Of a stretch of 57,790 nucleotides of DNA, positions 25,263 through 37,285 are shown one piece after another. Under the pieces are notes generated by a model. It was not told the DNA's origin. It did not search any database and saw only the letters and a program-made list of their open reading frames with translations. Origin of the DNA: Myxococcus dinghuensis (GTDB lineage: Bacteria; Myxococcota; Myxococcia; Myxococcales; Myxococcaceae). The translations under genes and the position numbers were made by a program. Each line of letters begins with the position of its first letter. Within the stretch, counting starts at the first letter, position 1. The DNA lies in contig NZ_JAKCFB010000051.1 in assembly GCF_024198235.1 (NCBI RefSeq), positions 1 through 57,790 of the forward strand. The letters are read 5' to 3'.

Positions 25263-26411
25263 ATGCCCCGCCTCCTCGCGCCCTCCCAGAGCTGGTTGTT
25301 CGGCCGTGGCGTGGACCTGTCCGTCTTCGCGGGCAGCGCGCTCGTGTCCGTGGCGCTGGTGCGCGCGGCGCCCTGGCTCGGCGTCGTGGGCGACACGCCC
25401 GCGTGGGCCTGGGTGCTGCTGGTGGTCTGCGTGGACGTGGCCCACGTCTGGTCCACGCTGTTCCGCACGTACCTGGACCCGGCCGCCCTGCGCGAGCGAC
25501 CCGGCCTCTACCTGGGCGCCCCGCTGGTCGCGTGGGTGTGCGGTGTGGCCGCGTACCAGGTGTCCGCGGGCGCGTTCTGGGCGCTCTTCGCCTACGTGGC
25601 CCTGTTCCACTTCGTCCGCCAGCAGTACGGCTGGGCCGCGCTCTACGCGCGCAAGGCCCGCGCCCCCGCCCTGGAGCGACGCCTGGACGCCGCCGCCGTC
25701 TATGCCGCCACCGTGGGCCCGGTCGTCTGGTGGCACGCGAACCTGCCCCGGGGCTTCTGGTGGTTCGTCGAGGGCGACTTCCTCCCCGGCCTGCCGGTCT
25801 GGGTGGGGACGCTCGCGCTCGTCCTCCACGCGGGGGTGCTCGTCGCCTGGGCGACGTTCCAGGCCCTGCGCGTGGCGCGCGGCGAGGGGCTCCAGGTCGG
25901 CAAGGTGTTGCTGGTGGGCGCGACGTGGGTGGCGTGGTTCGGCGGCATCGTGCTCGCGCGGGACGACTTCACGTTCACGGTGATGAACGTGGTGCTGCAC
26001 GGCGTGCCGTACTTCGCGCTGCTGTTCCGCTACGCGCGGGGCCGCGACGCGGAGGGCCGCTACGGCGTCGCCAGCGAACTCCTGAGCGCGGGGCTGCCCG
26101 GCTTCCTGCTGTTCCTCGGGGCGCTCGCGTTCATGGAGGAGCTGCTGTGGGACCGCCTCGTGTGGCACGAGCGGCCCGGTTTGTTCGGAAGCGTGGGGTG
26201 GCTGCTCGACGCGGACGTGCTCGCGCTCGTGGTGCCGTTGCTCGCGCTGCCGCAGGCCACGCACTACGTGCTCGATGCGTTCATCTGGAAACCCGGCCGC
26301 GAGCCCGCGTTGCTCGCGCGACTCGGCTGGGCGACACGACGCGTGGAAGAGGGTCCACCATCCGCCACCTCCGGCGAATCGGTGATGGTCATTCCCGCTC
26401 GGAATGAATAA
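25263..26411 (+). CDS. Polytopic membrane protein, unrecognised
   Basis: 382 residues from ATG 25263. About eight to ten hydrophobic helices fill most of the length. Noticeable conserved-looking patterns within or next to helices are DVAHVWSTLFRTYLD, ALFHFVRQQYGW, NVVLHGVPYF and PQATHYVLDAFIW; the repeated intramembrane His residues could bind a metal or haem. The C-terminal ~30 residues are polar. The trehalose synthase gene begins 15 bp after the stop, so the two form an operon. I do not know the family function. Confidence 0.7.
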   Translation: MPRLLAPSQSWLFGRGVDLSVFAGSALVSVALVRAAPWLGVVGDTPAWAWVLLVVCVDVAHVWSTLFRTYLDPAALRERPGLYLGAPLVAWVCGVAAYQVSAGAFWALFAYVALFHFVRQQYGWAALYARKARAPALERRLDAAAVYAATVGPVVWWHANLPRGFWWFVEGDFLPGLPVWVGTLALVLHAGVLVAWATFQALRVARGEGLQVGKVLLVGATWVAWFGGIVLARDDFTFTVMNVVLHGVPYFALLFRYARGRDAEGRYGVASELLSAGLPGFLLFLGALAFMEELLWDRLVWHERPGLFGSVGWLLDADVLALVVPLLALPQATHYVLDAFIWKPGREPALLARLGWATRRVEEGPPSATSGESVMVIPARNE

Positions 26412-26426
26412 GGGTCAGAGCCTTCT

Positions 26427-28595
<2,169 letters not shown>

Positions 28596-28645
28596 TGTCG
28601 CGGATACCCATGTCCTGGAGCGCCAGGACACACCGCGCTGCCCGA

Positions 28646-28671
28646 TAGTCGAGGGCGGCTTCCCTCGACTA
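28646..28671 (+). terminator. Hairpin after the trehalose operon
   Basis: Perfect 10-bp stem TAGTCGAGGG/CCCTCGACTA with a 6-nt loop. A second stem lies just before it (28611-28618 with 28623-28630, 4-nt loop). No U-run follows, so efficient intrinsic termination is uncertain. Confidence 0.5.
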
Positions 28672-28777
28672 CCGGACACGGGGCGCGGCGCCGGGAGATT
28701 TCGTGGCCCGCGGTGACAGCCCCGTGGCCTGCCGGTGTTCATACTCCGGGTCGGACTTTCTCGAGGGGAGATGGACC

Positions 28778-29983
28778 ATGGATGTCCCGCGACGGGGAAT
28801 GCGGGTCGGTGCGGCCGTGCTCGTGGTGAACTTCACCGGGGCGAGGGACCCGAGCGAAGAGATGGCCGCGAACGACGTGGAGCTCCTGTCTCCGCTCCTG
28901 GGGCCAGTGCCGTCCACGCTCGCCCCGTTGGACCGCGCGGCCCTGCGTCAGGTCATCGCGGGCCCGGTGGACTCCGGCGCCTGCGCGGCGCAGGTGAGGG
29001 TCAGCGGTCCGGAGGGGCGCTGGCTGGGGACGAGCGGCCTGGCCGACCTGCGCACCGGCGCGCCCGTGCCCGCGGACGGTCGCTTCCGCATCGGCGCGCT
29101 CACCCAGACCTTCACCGCCACGGTCGTCCTCCAGCTCGCCGCCGAGCGAAGGGTCGACCTGGAGCGCCCCATCCAGCACTACCTGCCCGGCCTCCTGCCG
29201 CCCACGCACGGCCTCGTCACGGTCCGGCAGTTGTTGGACCACACCCACGGCCTGGCCGCGGTGCCGCACCCGGCCCGGGACCCGGCCTGGTTCTTCGAGA
29301 ACCGCTTCCGCCGCTGGACACCGCGCGAGGTCGTGGCGCTCGCGCTCGCCCAGGGGCCCCACTTCACGCCCGGGACGCGGCAGGAGGAGGGCGACACCGG
29401 CTACTTCGTCGCGGGGCTGCTCATCGAGAAGCTCACCGGTCGTCCCTTCGCCCAGGCCGTGCGTGAGCGCCTCCTCGCGCCCCTGCACCTGCGCGACACG
29501 TCCGTGCCGGGCAACGACCCCACCCTCCCGGGCCCCCACGCCCGGGGCTACGAATCCATCGACGACGGCGACGGCGCCCGGCGCCACGTGGACGTCACGG
29601 AGGCCAACGCGTCCTGGGCCTGGGCCGCGGGGGAGATGATCTCGAGCACCGCGGACCTGGACACGTTCCTCGTCGCGCTCTTCCGGGGCGGCCTCCTGCC
29701 GGAGGCCCAGTTGGAGGAGCTGTTCACCGTGCCGGACGTGCCCCTCGTCGGCGGCGGGCAGGCCCTCCACTCGGCGGGGCTCACGCGCTGGACGCTGGAG
29801 GGCCTCACGCTGTGGGGCCAGCGGGGGGCGAGCCCGGGCTACGTCAGCGGCATGCTCGCCACGCGCGACGTCCGCCGCCGGCTGATCTACTCCCTCAACA
29901 CCCTGCACATGGCGCGGACGCGGCCCGCGCTCGCGGACCGCATCGTGCGTACGGCCTTCACCCCGCGCGCCGCCGCGACGTAG
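28778..29983 (+). CDS. Serine beta-lactamase-fold protein lacking catalytic residues
   Basis: 401 residues from ATG 28778, chosen for GAGGGGAG seven bases upstream. Overall it aligns by eye with class C beta-lactamase/D-Ala carboxypeptidase-like proteins: FRIGALTQTFTATVVLQL, ITVRQLLDHTHGL-like LVTVRQLLDHTHGL, TGYFVAGLLIEKLTG, and GASPGYVSGML near the end. Every catalytic motif is changed: SxxK is ALTQ (Ala107, Gln110), YSN is EGD (204-206), and the C-terminal HxG is QRG (Gln348). The reading frame is intact and well conserved in structure, so this looks like a pseudoenzyme rather than a decaying gene. The N-terminus may be a weak signal anchor. Confidence 0.8.
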   Translation: MDVPRRGMRVGAAVLVVNFTGARDPSEEMAANDVELLSPLLGPVPSTLAPLDRAALRQVIAGPVDSGACAAQVRVSGPEGRWLGTSGLADLRTGAPVPADGRFRIGALTQTFTATVVLQLAAERRVDLERPIQHYLPGLLPPTHGLVTVRQLLDHTHGLAAVPHPARDPAWFFENRFRRWTPREVVALALAQGPHFTPGTRQEEGDTGYFVAGLLIEKLTGRPFAQAVRERLLAPLHLRDTSVPGNDPTLPGPHARGYESIDDGDGARRHVDVTEANASWAWAAGEMISSTADLDTFLVALFRGGLLPEAQLEELFTVPDVPLVGGGQALHSAGLTRWTLEGLTLWGQRGASPGYVSGMLATRDVRRRLIYSLNTLHMARTRPALADRIVRTAFTPRAAAT

Positions 29984-30004
29984 CGCGGGGCACGCGGGCG
30001 ACGA

Positions 30005-33000
30005 CTAGGGCATCCGCGACGCGGTGCGCCCGCTCGGGCCCTGGATGAGCACCCGGCGACCGAAGGCGCGGTCCACGCGCCCGAGGAAGTCCCGGAACGC
30101 CGGGTACTCGTCCGCCTTCACCCGCGCGACGTCGAGCGCCACCAGGCCCTCGGCGACGAGCTTCCCGTCCTCCACGCGGTAGGTCAGCTTCAGGCGGCCG
30201 AAGGCGTTGGACTCCTCCACCGCCTGCGGCAGCTCCGTCACCGACCAGCCCGGGGGCAGCGTGTAGCGGAGGTCGAAGCCGTTGGTCCACGGGCTCTGCA
30301 TCACCAGGTCGAAGCGGCGCTCGGCCAGCGAGGCGAAGGCCTGCTGGTAGGTGCGGCCCGTGCCGAAGGGCAGGAAGCGCACGCCGTTGGGCAGCACCTC
30401 CGCGTAGCGCGGGATGCTCATGTGGAAGTCGAGCGCCACGTCCTCGTCCAGCTTCGTGGTGTCGTTGAGCTTCACCTCGTTCACCGTCAGGCCGGGGAAG
30501 CTCTGCGCCCACGCGCGCTCGAAGGTGGACTTGCGCGACGCCTCCGGGCGGTACGCGCGGCGGTACTCCGGCGCGCTCTGGCCGCTCACCGTGCTCTGGC
30601 CCTTCACGTCCGCGCTGCCGTCCGCTCGCAGGAGCACGTCCAGCGACAGCTTCGTCGCGTTGTCGGCCGCCTTCGCCTCCGGCGTGGTGAGGAAGCTGCT
30701 CTTGCCGTCCGGCTCCACCACCAGCACGTTGGCCACCCGGTCCGCGCTGGGCAGCTCGCGCGCGCCGTGGAACTCCGCCGTGCCGTCCAGGTACAGGTCG
30801 AACTTGGGCACGTAGGCGATGGCGTGGTTGAAGGCGGCGAGGCTGGCGGGCTCCGCGTCCAGCGCGCCCAGGTTGCGCATGCGCAGCAGCACCAGCCGGC
30901 TGTCCACGCCCGCCACCCGCAGCATGGCGTGGATGAGGCTCGCCTTGTCCTTGCAGTCGCCGAAGCGGCGCGACAGCACGCGGTCCACGCGGTAGGGCTT
31001 GAAGCCGTGGATGCCGAACTCCAGCGCCACGTAGCGCGTGTTCGTCACCACGAAGTTGTAGATGGCCCGCACCACCGCCAGCTCGTCCTTGCGGTCCACG
31101 CCCTGCAACACGGTGTCCACCGTCTGCCGCAGCTCCGCGTTGGGCTGGAGCTGGTCGCGCACCAGGCCCCACCAGTAGCGGCCCACCTGCTCCCACGTCT
31201 TGTACGTGGAGACGTGGAGGTTCTGCGCCACCTCCGCCCAGCCCGGCATGCCCGGCTCCGGCACCACCTTGGCCACGTGCTTCGCGCTCCAGCGGTACAG
31301 CACGCGCCCGTCCTCCGGCGTCTCCTGGGCGCTCTCCACGCCGGCCAGGCGGCTCTTGTTCCAGTACAGCGGGCGCTCCTTCGGCATCTCCACCAGGTAC
31401 TGGAAGCGCAGCTTCGGGTAGACGCCCTGCACGCTCTCCACGTCACCCCAGTAGTCCGACAGCAGGTTGTCCTGCGCGGTGTCGTCCAGGCGCCACGTCA
31501 CGTCCAGCGTGTCGCCCGCGGCGAGCGACGGGAAGGAGAGCACCTTGGCGCGGGCGTCGTAGTACATGCCCGTCCACGGCTCGTTGATGTTGCGGTCGTT
31601 CTCGCCGTAGCTGTCCACCACGGAGCCGTCCTGCTTCGTCACGCGCACACGCAGCACGCGCACCTCCTGCCGGTCCGGCGAGTAGGTGATGGGCAGGTTG
31701 CGGAAGGCGTCCACGCCGCGCGCGTTCTGCACCTTCACCACCATCTGCGACAGCCGGCTGGACAGGCCGCTCTTCTGGACGCGCACGTAGGTGTTGTCGA
31801 CCAGGTAGATGGCGTCCTCGTGGACGTAGGCCTCGGCCTCCTTCGCCAGGGGGCGGGCGTCCACCAGGTACTGCATGCCCGCGCCGGACGTCTCGCCCTT
31901 GAGGGCGCGCAGCGCCTCCTTCAGGCCCGGGTTCTGCGGACGCAGCACCAGCGAGCGCTCGAAGGCGGCCAGCGCCGGCTCGCGGCGGCTGGCGGCCAGC
32001 AGGGCGCGGCCCTCGCGCTCGTAGACCTCCGGCTCGTCGGGCGACAGCGCGCGGGTCTCGGCGAAGAGCTTCACCGCGTCGTCCACCTGGCCGTTGCTCG
32101 CCTTCAGCTCCGCCAGCCGCACGCGGGCGCCGTTGTCGAAGGGGTTGAGGGTGACGAGCTGCGCGTACTCGCGCTCGGCGGCCTCCACCTGGCCGGAGTC
32201 CGCCAGCAGGGCGGCCAGGGCGCGGCGGGTGCCGGTGTCGTCGAAGCGCAGCGCGAGCACCACGCGCATGCGGTCCATGGACTCGCGGTGGCGGCCGAGC
32301 TGGCGGGACACCTGGGCGGCGGCGCGCACGGCGCGGGGCAGGCGGGGCTGCCGGCGGAAGGACTCCTCCACCAGGGCGTGCGCGCGCGGGCGCTCACCCA
32401 GGGCGTCGTAGGCGCGCGCGAGCATCAGCCGCGCGGCGGAGTCGTCCGGCGTCTTCTCCAGCACGGGCTCCACCAGGGCCATGACGCGCTCGGGGTGGCC
32501 GCGCTCCAGCTCGTGGTCCGCCAGCGCCACGCGGGCCTCGGACAGCGTGGGGTCCGCGGCGATGGCGGCCTCGAGGAAGCGGCGGCGCTCGTTCAGGTCG
32601 TCGCGCTGCACGCCCGCGGCGAGCATCTGCAGGCGCGCGTCCTGCGGCGCCTGGGTGGCCGCGCGCGTGGCCTCCACGGTGGCGGTGTGGTCGCGGTCGT
32701 CGAAGGCGCGGTAGAAGCCGAGCACCCGCGCGTAGTCGCCGCGCAGCTGGGCGTCGTTGGGGCTGCGCTCCACCAGCGCGCGCAGCGCGGAGGTGAGGGT
32801 GGGCAGCGTCTGGGGCGCGGGCGGCGCGCCGCGCTCCAGGGCGGGCGCCTTGGCCGGCAGCGACGCGCGCAGCGACGGCAGCTCCTGGCGGAGGTAGAAG
32901 CCCAGCGGGCCCGTCTCCTGGCACACCTTCAGGAGGACGCGGTTGAGGCCCTTGCGCAGCTTCACGGACACGCGGGACTGGTCCGGGCGCGGCAGGTTGT

Positions 33001-33664
33001 AGCGGTCGTCCTTGGCGGCGAGCTGGCCGTTGACCCACAGGCGGAAGGCGCCGGAGGTGCCCAGGCCCAGCGCCACGCGCGTCTCCGTGGGGGAGTCCAG
33101 CCAGGTGACGGCGTAGGCCACCGCCTCGCGGTTGGGGCGGATGGCGGTGGACAGGTCGACGTAGCCGTCCGCCGTGTTCGCCGTCAGCTTGCGCCAGGAC
33201 ACCTCGCGGCCCTTGGCGCCGGGGTAGCTGGCGCCCAGGTCCAGGTTGGCCGCCTCCGGGCCGAAGTCCGTGTCACAGCCGGACTTGCCCTCGTTGTCGA
33301 AGCCGCCGACGACGTAGTAGTCGCCGACGAAGCCCATCCACTGCTTCACCTCGTTGGCGCGCACCAGCCGGCCCCGGGCGCGCTCGGTGTCCAGCAGGAG
33401 CAGCTGCGCGGTGGCGCGGGTGTTGGCGTCGTAGCTGCGGCGCGAGGCGATGAGCGAGTAGGTGCTCACCAGCGGCGTGAGGTCCTCCACTTCGTCCACC
33501 AGGGAGTGCAGCCGCAGCAGACCGGCGGCGCCCCGGGGCGAGGAGGCCTGCTTCAGCGCCTCGGCCGCGTACACGCGGGCCGTCTCGTCCGCCGCGGGCC
33601 GGGCCTGCACCCAGAGGGGGCAGGTGAGCACGAAGACTGCGGCCAGCCATGTGAAGCGGGACAT
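30005..33664 (-). CDS. TPR/DUF3857/transglutaminase-like exported protein
   Basis: 1219 residues from ATG 33664 with a signal peptide (MSRFTWLAAVFVLTCPLWVQA). Residues about 290-610 are tetratricopeptide-type repeats. A DUF3857 domain follows (about 630-830; VYVRVQKSGLSSRLSQMVVKVQN), then a transglutaminase-like domain with the triad Cys in RRFGDCKDKASL (~902), His in AFNHAIAYV (~947) and Asp in YLDGTAEF (~959). The C-terminal beta region is of DUF3858 type. Such proteins are common in the Bacteroidetes and Myxococcota envelope; the substrate is unknown. It converges on the beta-lactamase-fold gene with only 21 bp between stops. Confidence 0.85.
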   Translation of the reverse strand: MSRFTWLAAVFVLTCPLWVQARPAADETARVYAAEALKQASSPRGAAGLLRLHSLVDEVEDLTPLVSTYSLIASRRSYDANTRATAQLLLLDTERARGRLVRANEVKQWMGFVGDYYVVGGFDNEGKSGCDTDFGPEAANLDLGASYPGAKGREVSWRKLTANTADGYVDLSTAIRPNREAVAYAVTWLDSPTETRVALGLGTSGAFRLWVNGQLAAKDDRYNLPRPDQSRVSVKLRKGLNRVLLKVCQETGPLGFYLRQELPSLRASLPAKAPALERGAPPAPQTLPTLTSALRALVERSPNDAQLRGDYARVLGFYRAFDDRDHTATVEATRAATQAPQDARLQMLAAGVQRDDLNERRRFLEAAIAADPTLSEARVALADHELERGHPERVMALVEPVLEKTPDDSAARLMLARAYDALGERPRAHALVEESFRRQPRLPRAVRAAAQVSRQLGRHRESMDRMRVVLALRFDDTGTRRALAALLADSGQVEAAEREYAQLVTLNPFDNGARVRLAELKASNGQVDDAVKLFAETRALSPDEPEVYEREGRALLAASRREPALAAFERSLVLRPQNPGLKEALRALKGETSGAGMQYLVDARPLAKEAEAYVHEDAIYLVDNTYVRVQKSGLSSRLSQMVVKVQNARGVDAFRNLPITYSPDRQEVRVLRVRVTKQDGSVVDSYGENDRNINEPWTGMYYDARAKVLSFPSLAAGDTLDVTWRLDDTAQDNLLSDYWGDVESVQGVYPKLRFQYLVEMPKERPLYWNKSRLAGVESAQETPEDGRVLYRWSAKHVAKVVPEPGMPGWAEVAQNLHVSTYKTWEQVGRYWWGLVRDQLQPNAELRQTVDTVLQGVDRKDELAVVRAIYNFVVTNTRYVALEFGIHGFKPYRVDRVLSRRFGDCKDKASLIHAMLRVAGVDSRLVLLRMRNLGALDAEPASLAAFNHAIAYVPKFDLYLDGTAEFHGARELPSADRVANVLVVEPDGKSSFLTTPEAKAADNATKLSLDVLLRADGSADVKGQSTVSGQSAPEYRRAYRPEASRKSTFERAWAQSFPGLTVNEVKLNDTTKLDEDVALDFHMSIPRYAEVLPNGVRFLPFGTGRTYQQAFASLAERRFDLVMQSPWTNGFDLRYTLPPGWSVTELPQAVEESNAFGRLKLTYRVEDGKLVAEGLVALDVARVKADEYPAFRDFLGRVDRAFGRRVLIQGPSGRTASRMP

Positions 33665-33917
33665 CCGTTCTCCTCGTTGCGACGTGCGAATGGGCGCCGG
33701 GCCCCGAAAAGCGCGGGCGCCGACGCCGATGAACAGGCGGACCCTTCAGGGCCTTCCCCTGCATGTGGCCCCGGACGGCGGACAGGCAACCGAAAATGTG
33801 TCCTGGGTACGATATGACGACAGGTGGGGGCAGGTGTGGCCCTTCCGCGTTCTAGAGTGTCCGGCGGGGCCCCGGTGCGTCGGGGCGCCCGTGTCCGCTC
33901 CCCTGGAGAGCCGCCCC

Positions 33918-34415
33918 ATGCGCCCACTCGTCGTCGTGCTCGCCGTGTTGAACCTCGTCGCCTGCGCCGGGAGGGCCGCGGCGCCCCCGCCCGGGGAGCA
34001 GGCGCCCGCGGCGTCCGACACGGCCGCGCCGTCCGAGGGCGGGTCGGCGCTGGCCCCCACGGACTCGACGCGGGTGGCCATCGACGCGGACGTGGCCTTC
34101 CGCAAGGGGGACATGTTCCAGGCCCTGGCGCTGTACCGGAAGGCCTGGGCGGCCGGCGCCCGGCAGGCGTCCGTGGCCTACAACGCGGCCTGCGCGGCGT
34201 CCGTCGCCATGGAGCGGGAGGAGGCGCTCGGCTGGCTGGAGCGCGCGGTGGACGCGGGCTTCGACGACCTGCGGCACCTCCAGGGCGACCCGGACCTCGC
34301 CAACGTCCGGATGCTGCCCGGCTACGCGGGCATCGTCGAGCGGCTCCGGTCCCAGCCGCCCCGGGAGGCGCCGGAGTCCTCACGGGGCGACGAGACGATG
34401 GCGCCGGCGGACTGA
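33918..34415 (+). CDS. Small TPR lipoprotein
   Basis: 165 residues from ATG 33918. The signal MRPLVVVLAVLNLVAC ends in a lipobox, followed by a Pro/Ala linker. From about residue 60 there is a TPR-like unit (DVAFRKGDMFQALALYRKAWAAG, then VAYNAACAASVAMEREEALGWLERAVDAGF), a pattern also seen in TPR-end modules of larger Myxococcus proteins. Frames extending further upstream lack a signal. It shares the 33665-33917 region with the divergent transglutaminase gene. Confidence 0.75.
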   Translation: MRPLVVVLAVLNLVACAGRAAAPPPGEQAPAASDTAAPSEGGSALAPTDSTRVAIDADVAFRKGDMFQALALYRKAWAAGARQASVAYNAACAASVAMEREEALGWLERAVDAGFDDLRHLQGDPDLANVRMLPGYAGIVERLRSQPPREAPESSRGDETMAPAD

Positions 34416-34422
34416 CGGCCCG

Positions 34423-34458
34423 GGACCGCGCGCCCCCGTCACGAGGAGGGCGCGGTCC
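34423..34458. terminator. Possible terminator between converging genes
   Basis: A 9-bp stem GGACCGCGC (34423-34431) with GCGCGGTCC (34450-34458), between stops at 34415 and 34474. No U-run. Confidence 0.35.
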
Positions 34459-34473
34459 GCGGTGCCGGGGCCT

Positions 34474-37182
34474 TCAGCGTGAGGCGCGGGGCAGCTCGCG
34501 CAGGAAGGCCTGGACGCCCGCGTGGTGCAGGCGGTCGGCCTCCACGCACAGGCGGACGGACTCCAGGGCGCGGACGTAGGCGCGGGGCGCGCCCTCCAGC
34601 CTGGCCACGCGCGGTCCGAGGAACGACTCCAGCTCCTGGCGGCCCTGGTCGTCGCAGAGCGAGCCCGTCATCTGGATGAGCCAGCCCAGCTCGTCCGAGC
34701 GCACCTTCTGGGCGAACGCGTCGAAGTGCTCGCGGTAGAACGTCCACGCCGCCCGCCGCGTCTCCGGCGCCAGGAGCGCGCTCACGAGCAGGGGCCGGCT
34801 GTCGCGCATCTCGAACTCGCCGCTCGCCACCAGCGCCAGCGTCTGTCCGACGAGCGCCGGGTCGCGGAAGCCGGCGAGCGCGCCCAGGAACTCGTTGCGC
34901 TCGTTGACGTCCTCCGCCTTGCGCGCCTGCGTCAGCAGCGTGTCGAACAGCGCCCGGTCCCCGTTGCGCGCGGCCACGTGCAGCACCAGGGGCACGGCCT
35001 CCGGGTCCACGCTCTTGCGGTCCGCGAGCCACGCGCGCGCCAGCGTGCCGGCCTCGCGCACCAGGGCCGGGTCCTCGCCGAGCGTCGTGGCCAGCGTCAG
35101 GTACCGCGCGCGGCGCTGCCGCACCTCGTCGCTGTCGCCGGGCTTCGGCTGCCAGCCGTACCCGCGGGCGCGCGGGCCGTACAGCGTCCCCGCCCACGCG
35201 CGCAGCTGGGCGCGCTCGGCCGGGGTGAGGGCCTCCATGTTGACCAGCCGCAACAGCCGCGCGCCGCGCGCGACGATGGCCTCGTCGGGGTCCTTGGCGG
35301 TCGTGGGCACCAGCTTCATGGCCACCGCGAGCGGCAGGTCCCCTCGGCGCACGCCGGCCTCCACGTCCGCCAGGAGCGTGATGCGCTCGGCCGTCGACAG
35401 CGTGCCCTTGGGCACGGCCAGCACCTGCGCCAGCTGCGCCTGCGTGTAGCTGGTGCGGTAGTAGCCCAGGCCCCCCGCGTTGAGCAGCACCCACGAGGGG
35501 CAGCCCTTCACGCCCAGCTCCAGCTCGCCGGTGGGCGCGGTGAGCAGCTGGCAGGTGCGCGCCTCGCCCTGCTTGCCCCCGGCGCGCACGCACACCGGCA
35601 CGGACCAGGTCTGGGCCGCGCTGGCGGTGGAGCCCGCGGGCACGTAGCGCTCCTGGGAGAGCTTCAGCTTCGGCGCCGCGTTCGGGGCGCACTGGAGCTC
35701 GGCGGAGATGCGCGGCGCGCCGGCCTGGTCGATGAAGCTGCGGAAGGCGCGCGCCACCTCCGGGGTGGTGGACTTCGCGAGCGTGGCGGCGAAGTCGTCC
35801 GCGGTGGCCGTCTTCCAGGCGTGCTCGCGGACGTGGGCGCGCAGGAAGTCGCGCATCTTCTCCTCGCCCAGCCACGCCTCGAACATGCCGACGATGGCGG
35901 AGCCCTTGGCGTAGGTGGTGGAGTTGTCGAACGAGCCGATGACGTCGTCGTGCGTGTCCGCGGGCTTGCGCACCGGCAGCGTGGAGGCGAGCGCGTCCGC
36001 CTCCAGCGCGCTGGCGATGGAGTTCAGCGCCGCCTCCTGCGCGTAGCCCCACTTCGGATCGAAGCCGCCCATCGTCTTGCGGTCCAGCCACGAGGTGAGC
36101 GACTCGTTGAGCCAGATGTCGTTCCACCAGCGGCAGGTGACGACGTTGCCGAACCAGTAGTGGCCCAGCTCATGGCCGGCGATGTTGACGTACCACTTGC
36201 GCCGATCGAGCGTCTCCTCTTCCGGGCGGATGAGCGTCAGCGGCTGGCCCAGGGCGACGATGCCCGGGTGCTCCATGGTGCCCCAGTAGCGGGGCACCAC
36301 CGCCACGTCGAGCTTCTCGTAGGGGTAGGGCTGGTCGAAGAAGTCCTCCAGCACCTGGACGATGCGCCCCGTGACGCTGGCGGCGTAGCGCGTCTCGCCC
36401 CCGCGGCCGCGCGGGACGATGAAGCGCAGCGGCGCGGCGTTGCGTCCGGCGGTGCCCGCCTCCACCACGTCGAACGGCCCCACGACGAAGGCGACGAGGT
36501 AGCTGGGCATGGGCTTGCTGTTGGCGAAGGTGACGCGCTCCAGCCCGTCCGGCAGCGCCTCCTTCGACTCCACCGGGTGGTTGGCGAGCGCCACGTCCCC
36601 GGCCTTCACCGTGAACCGCAGCCTCCACGGCACCTTGAAGCCCGGCTCGTCGAAGCAGGGGAAGGCGCGCCGGGCGTCCACCGGCTCGAAGAAGGTGTAG
36701 AGGTAGTTGAGGCCGTTCTCCTCCTGCGAATAGATGCCGCGGCTGCGCTCGCGGTCCACCTTGCCGGTGAAGGGGATGACGATGCGGGCCTTGCCGGGCG
36801 CCAGCTCCTCCGGCAGCAGCAGCCCCAGGCGCCCGTCGCTCGCGGTGACGGCCTTCGCCTCCAGCGCGCGGGCCTCCGTCTCCACGCGGGCCGAGCCGAT
36901 CTCCAGGTCCTGGCCGTGCAGCCACACCTGGCGCACCGGCTCGCGCACCTCCACGTCGATGGTGACGGTGCCCGTGTACGTGGGCTCCGTGGAGAGCAGC
37001 TTCAGGTCCAGCGTGTACTGCGTGGGCCGCACGGAGTCCGGCAGCCGCAGGTCCGGTGGGAGGGGCTCCGGCCACTCCTGCTTCGCGACGGGTGGGGGAG
37101 CCTCGGAGGGAGTCGTCTGCGGCGCGTGACCGCAATGCAGCGAGACGAACGCGGGGACGATGAGGAGGAGGTGCCAGCGCAT
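34474..37182 (-). CDS. M1-family zinc aminopeptidase
   Basis: 902 residues from ATG 37182, where a hydrophobic signal begins (MRWHLLLIVPAFVSLHC). The zinc site is intact: HELGH, 18 residues, then Glu in LNE. The catalytic Tyr is probably in TTYAKGSAIVGMF. The exopeptidase loop normally reading GAMEN is GTMEHPG here, with His in place of Asn. The C-terminal ~350 residues form the helical ERAP1-C-like domain. It is probably exported, acting on peptides in the periplasm or outside, perhaps during predation. It lies 103 bp downstream of the SBBP-repeat gene on the same strand. Confidence 0.9.
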   Translation of the reverse strand: MRWHLLLIVPAFVSLHCGHAPQTTPSEAPPPVAKQEWPEPLPPDLRLPDSVRPTQYTLDLKLLSTEPTYTGTVTIDVEVREPVRQVWLHGQDLEIGSARVETEARALEAKAVTASDGRLGLLLPEELAPGKARIVIPFTGKVDRERSRGIYSQEENGLNYLYTFFEPVDARRAFPCFDEPGFKVPWRLRFTVKAGDVALANHPVESKEALPDGLERVTFANSKPMPSYLVAFVVGPFDVVEAGTAGRNAAPLRFIVPRGRGGETRYAASVTGRIVQVLEDFFDQPYPYEKLDVAVVPRYWGTMEHPGIVALGQPLTLIRPEEETLDRRKWYVNIAGHELGHYWFGNVVTCRWWNDIWLNESLTSWLDRKTMGGFDPKWGYAQEAALNSIASALEADALASTLPVRKPADTHDDVIGSFDNSTTYAKGSAIVGMFEAWLGEEKMRDFLRAHVREHAWKTATADDFAATLAKSTTPEVARAFRSFIDQAGAPRISAELQCAPNAAPKLKLSQERYVPAGSTASAAQTWSVPVCVRAGGKQGEARTCQLLTAPTGELELGVKGCPSWVLLNAGGLGYYRTSYTQAQLAQVLAVPKGTLSTAERITLLADVEAGVRRGDLPLAVAMKLVPTTAKDPDEAIVARGARLLRLVNMEALTPAERAQLRAWAGTLYGPRARGYGWQPKPGDSDEVRQRRARYLTLATTLGEDPALVREAGTLARAWLADRKSVDPEAVPLVLHVAARNGDRALFDTLLTQARKAEDVNERNEFLGALAGFRDPALVGQTLALVASGEFEMRDSRPLLVSALLAPETRRAAWTFYREHFDAFAQKVRSDELGWLIQMTGSLCDDQGRQELESFLGPRVARLEGAPRAYVRALESVRLCVEADRLHHAGVQAFLRELPRASR

Positions 37183-37285
37183 GAGGCCGAAACTACCGCG
37201 CCCTCCCCGTTTGGCCACCGGGAAGGGCGCGGAACGACCCTGACTCTGGATTCGACGCCGGGCCCGTCAGAGCGGGATTCTCCGG

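Noticed and set aside
30422..33817. A 1131-residue rightward frame opposite the transglutaminase-type gene
   Set aside because: Low-complexity shadow of the TPR/DUF3857 gene, without start signals or motifs.
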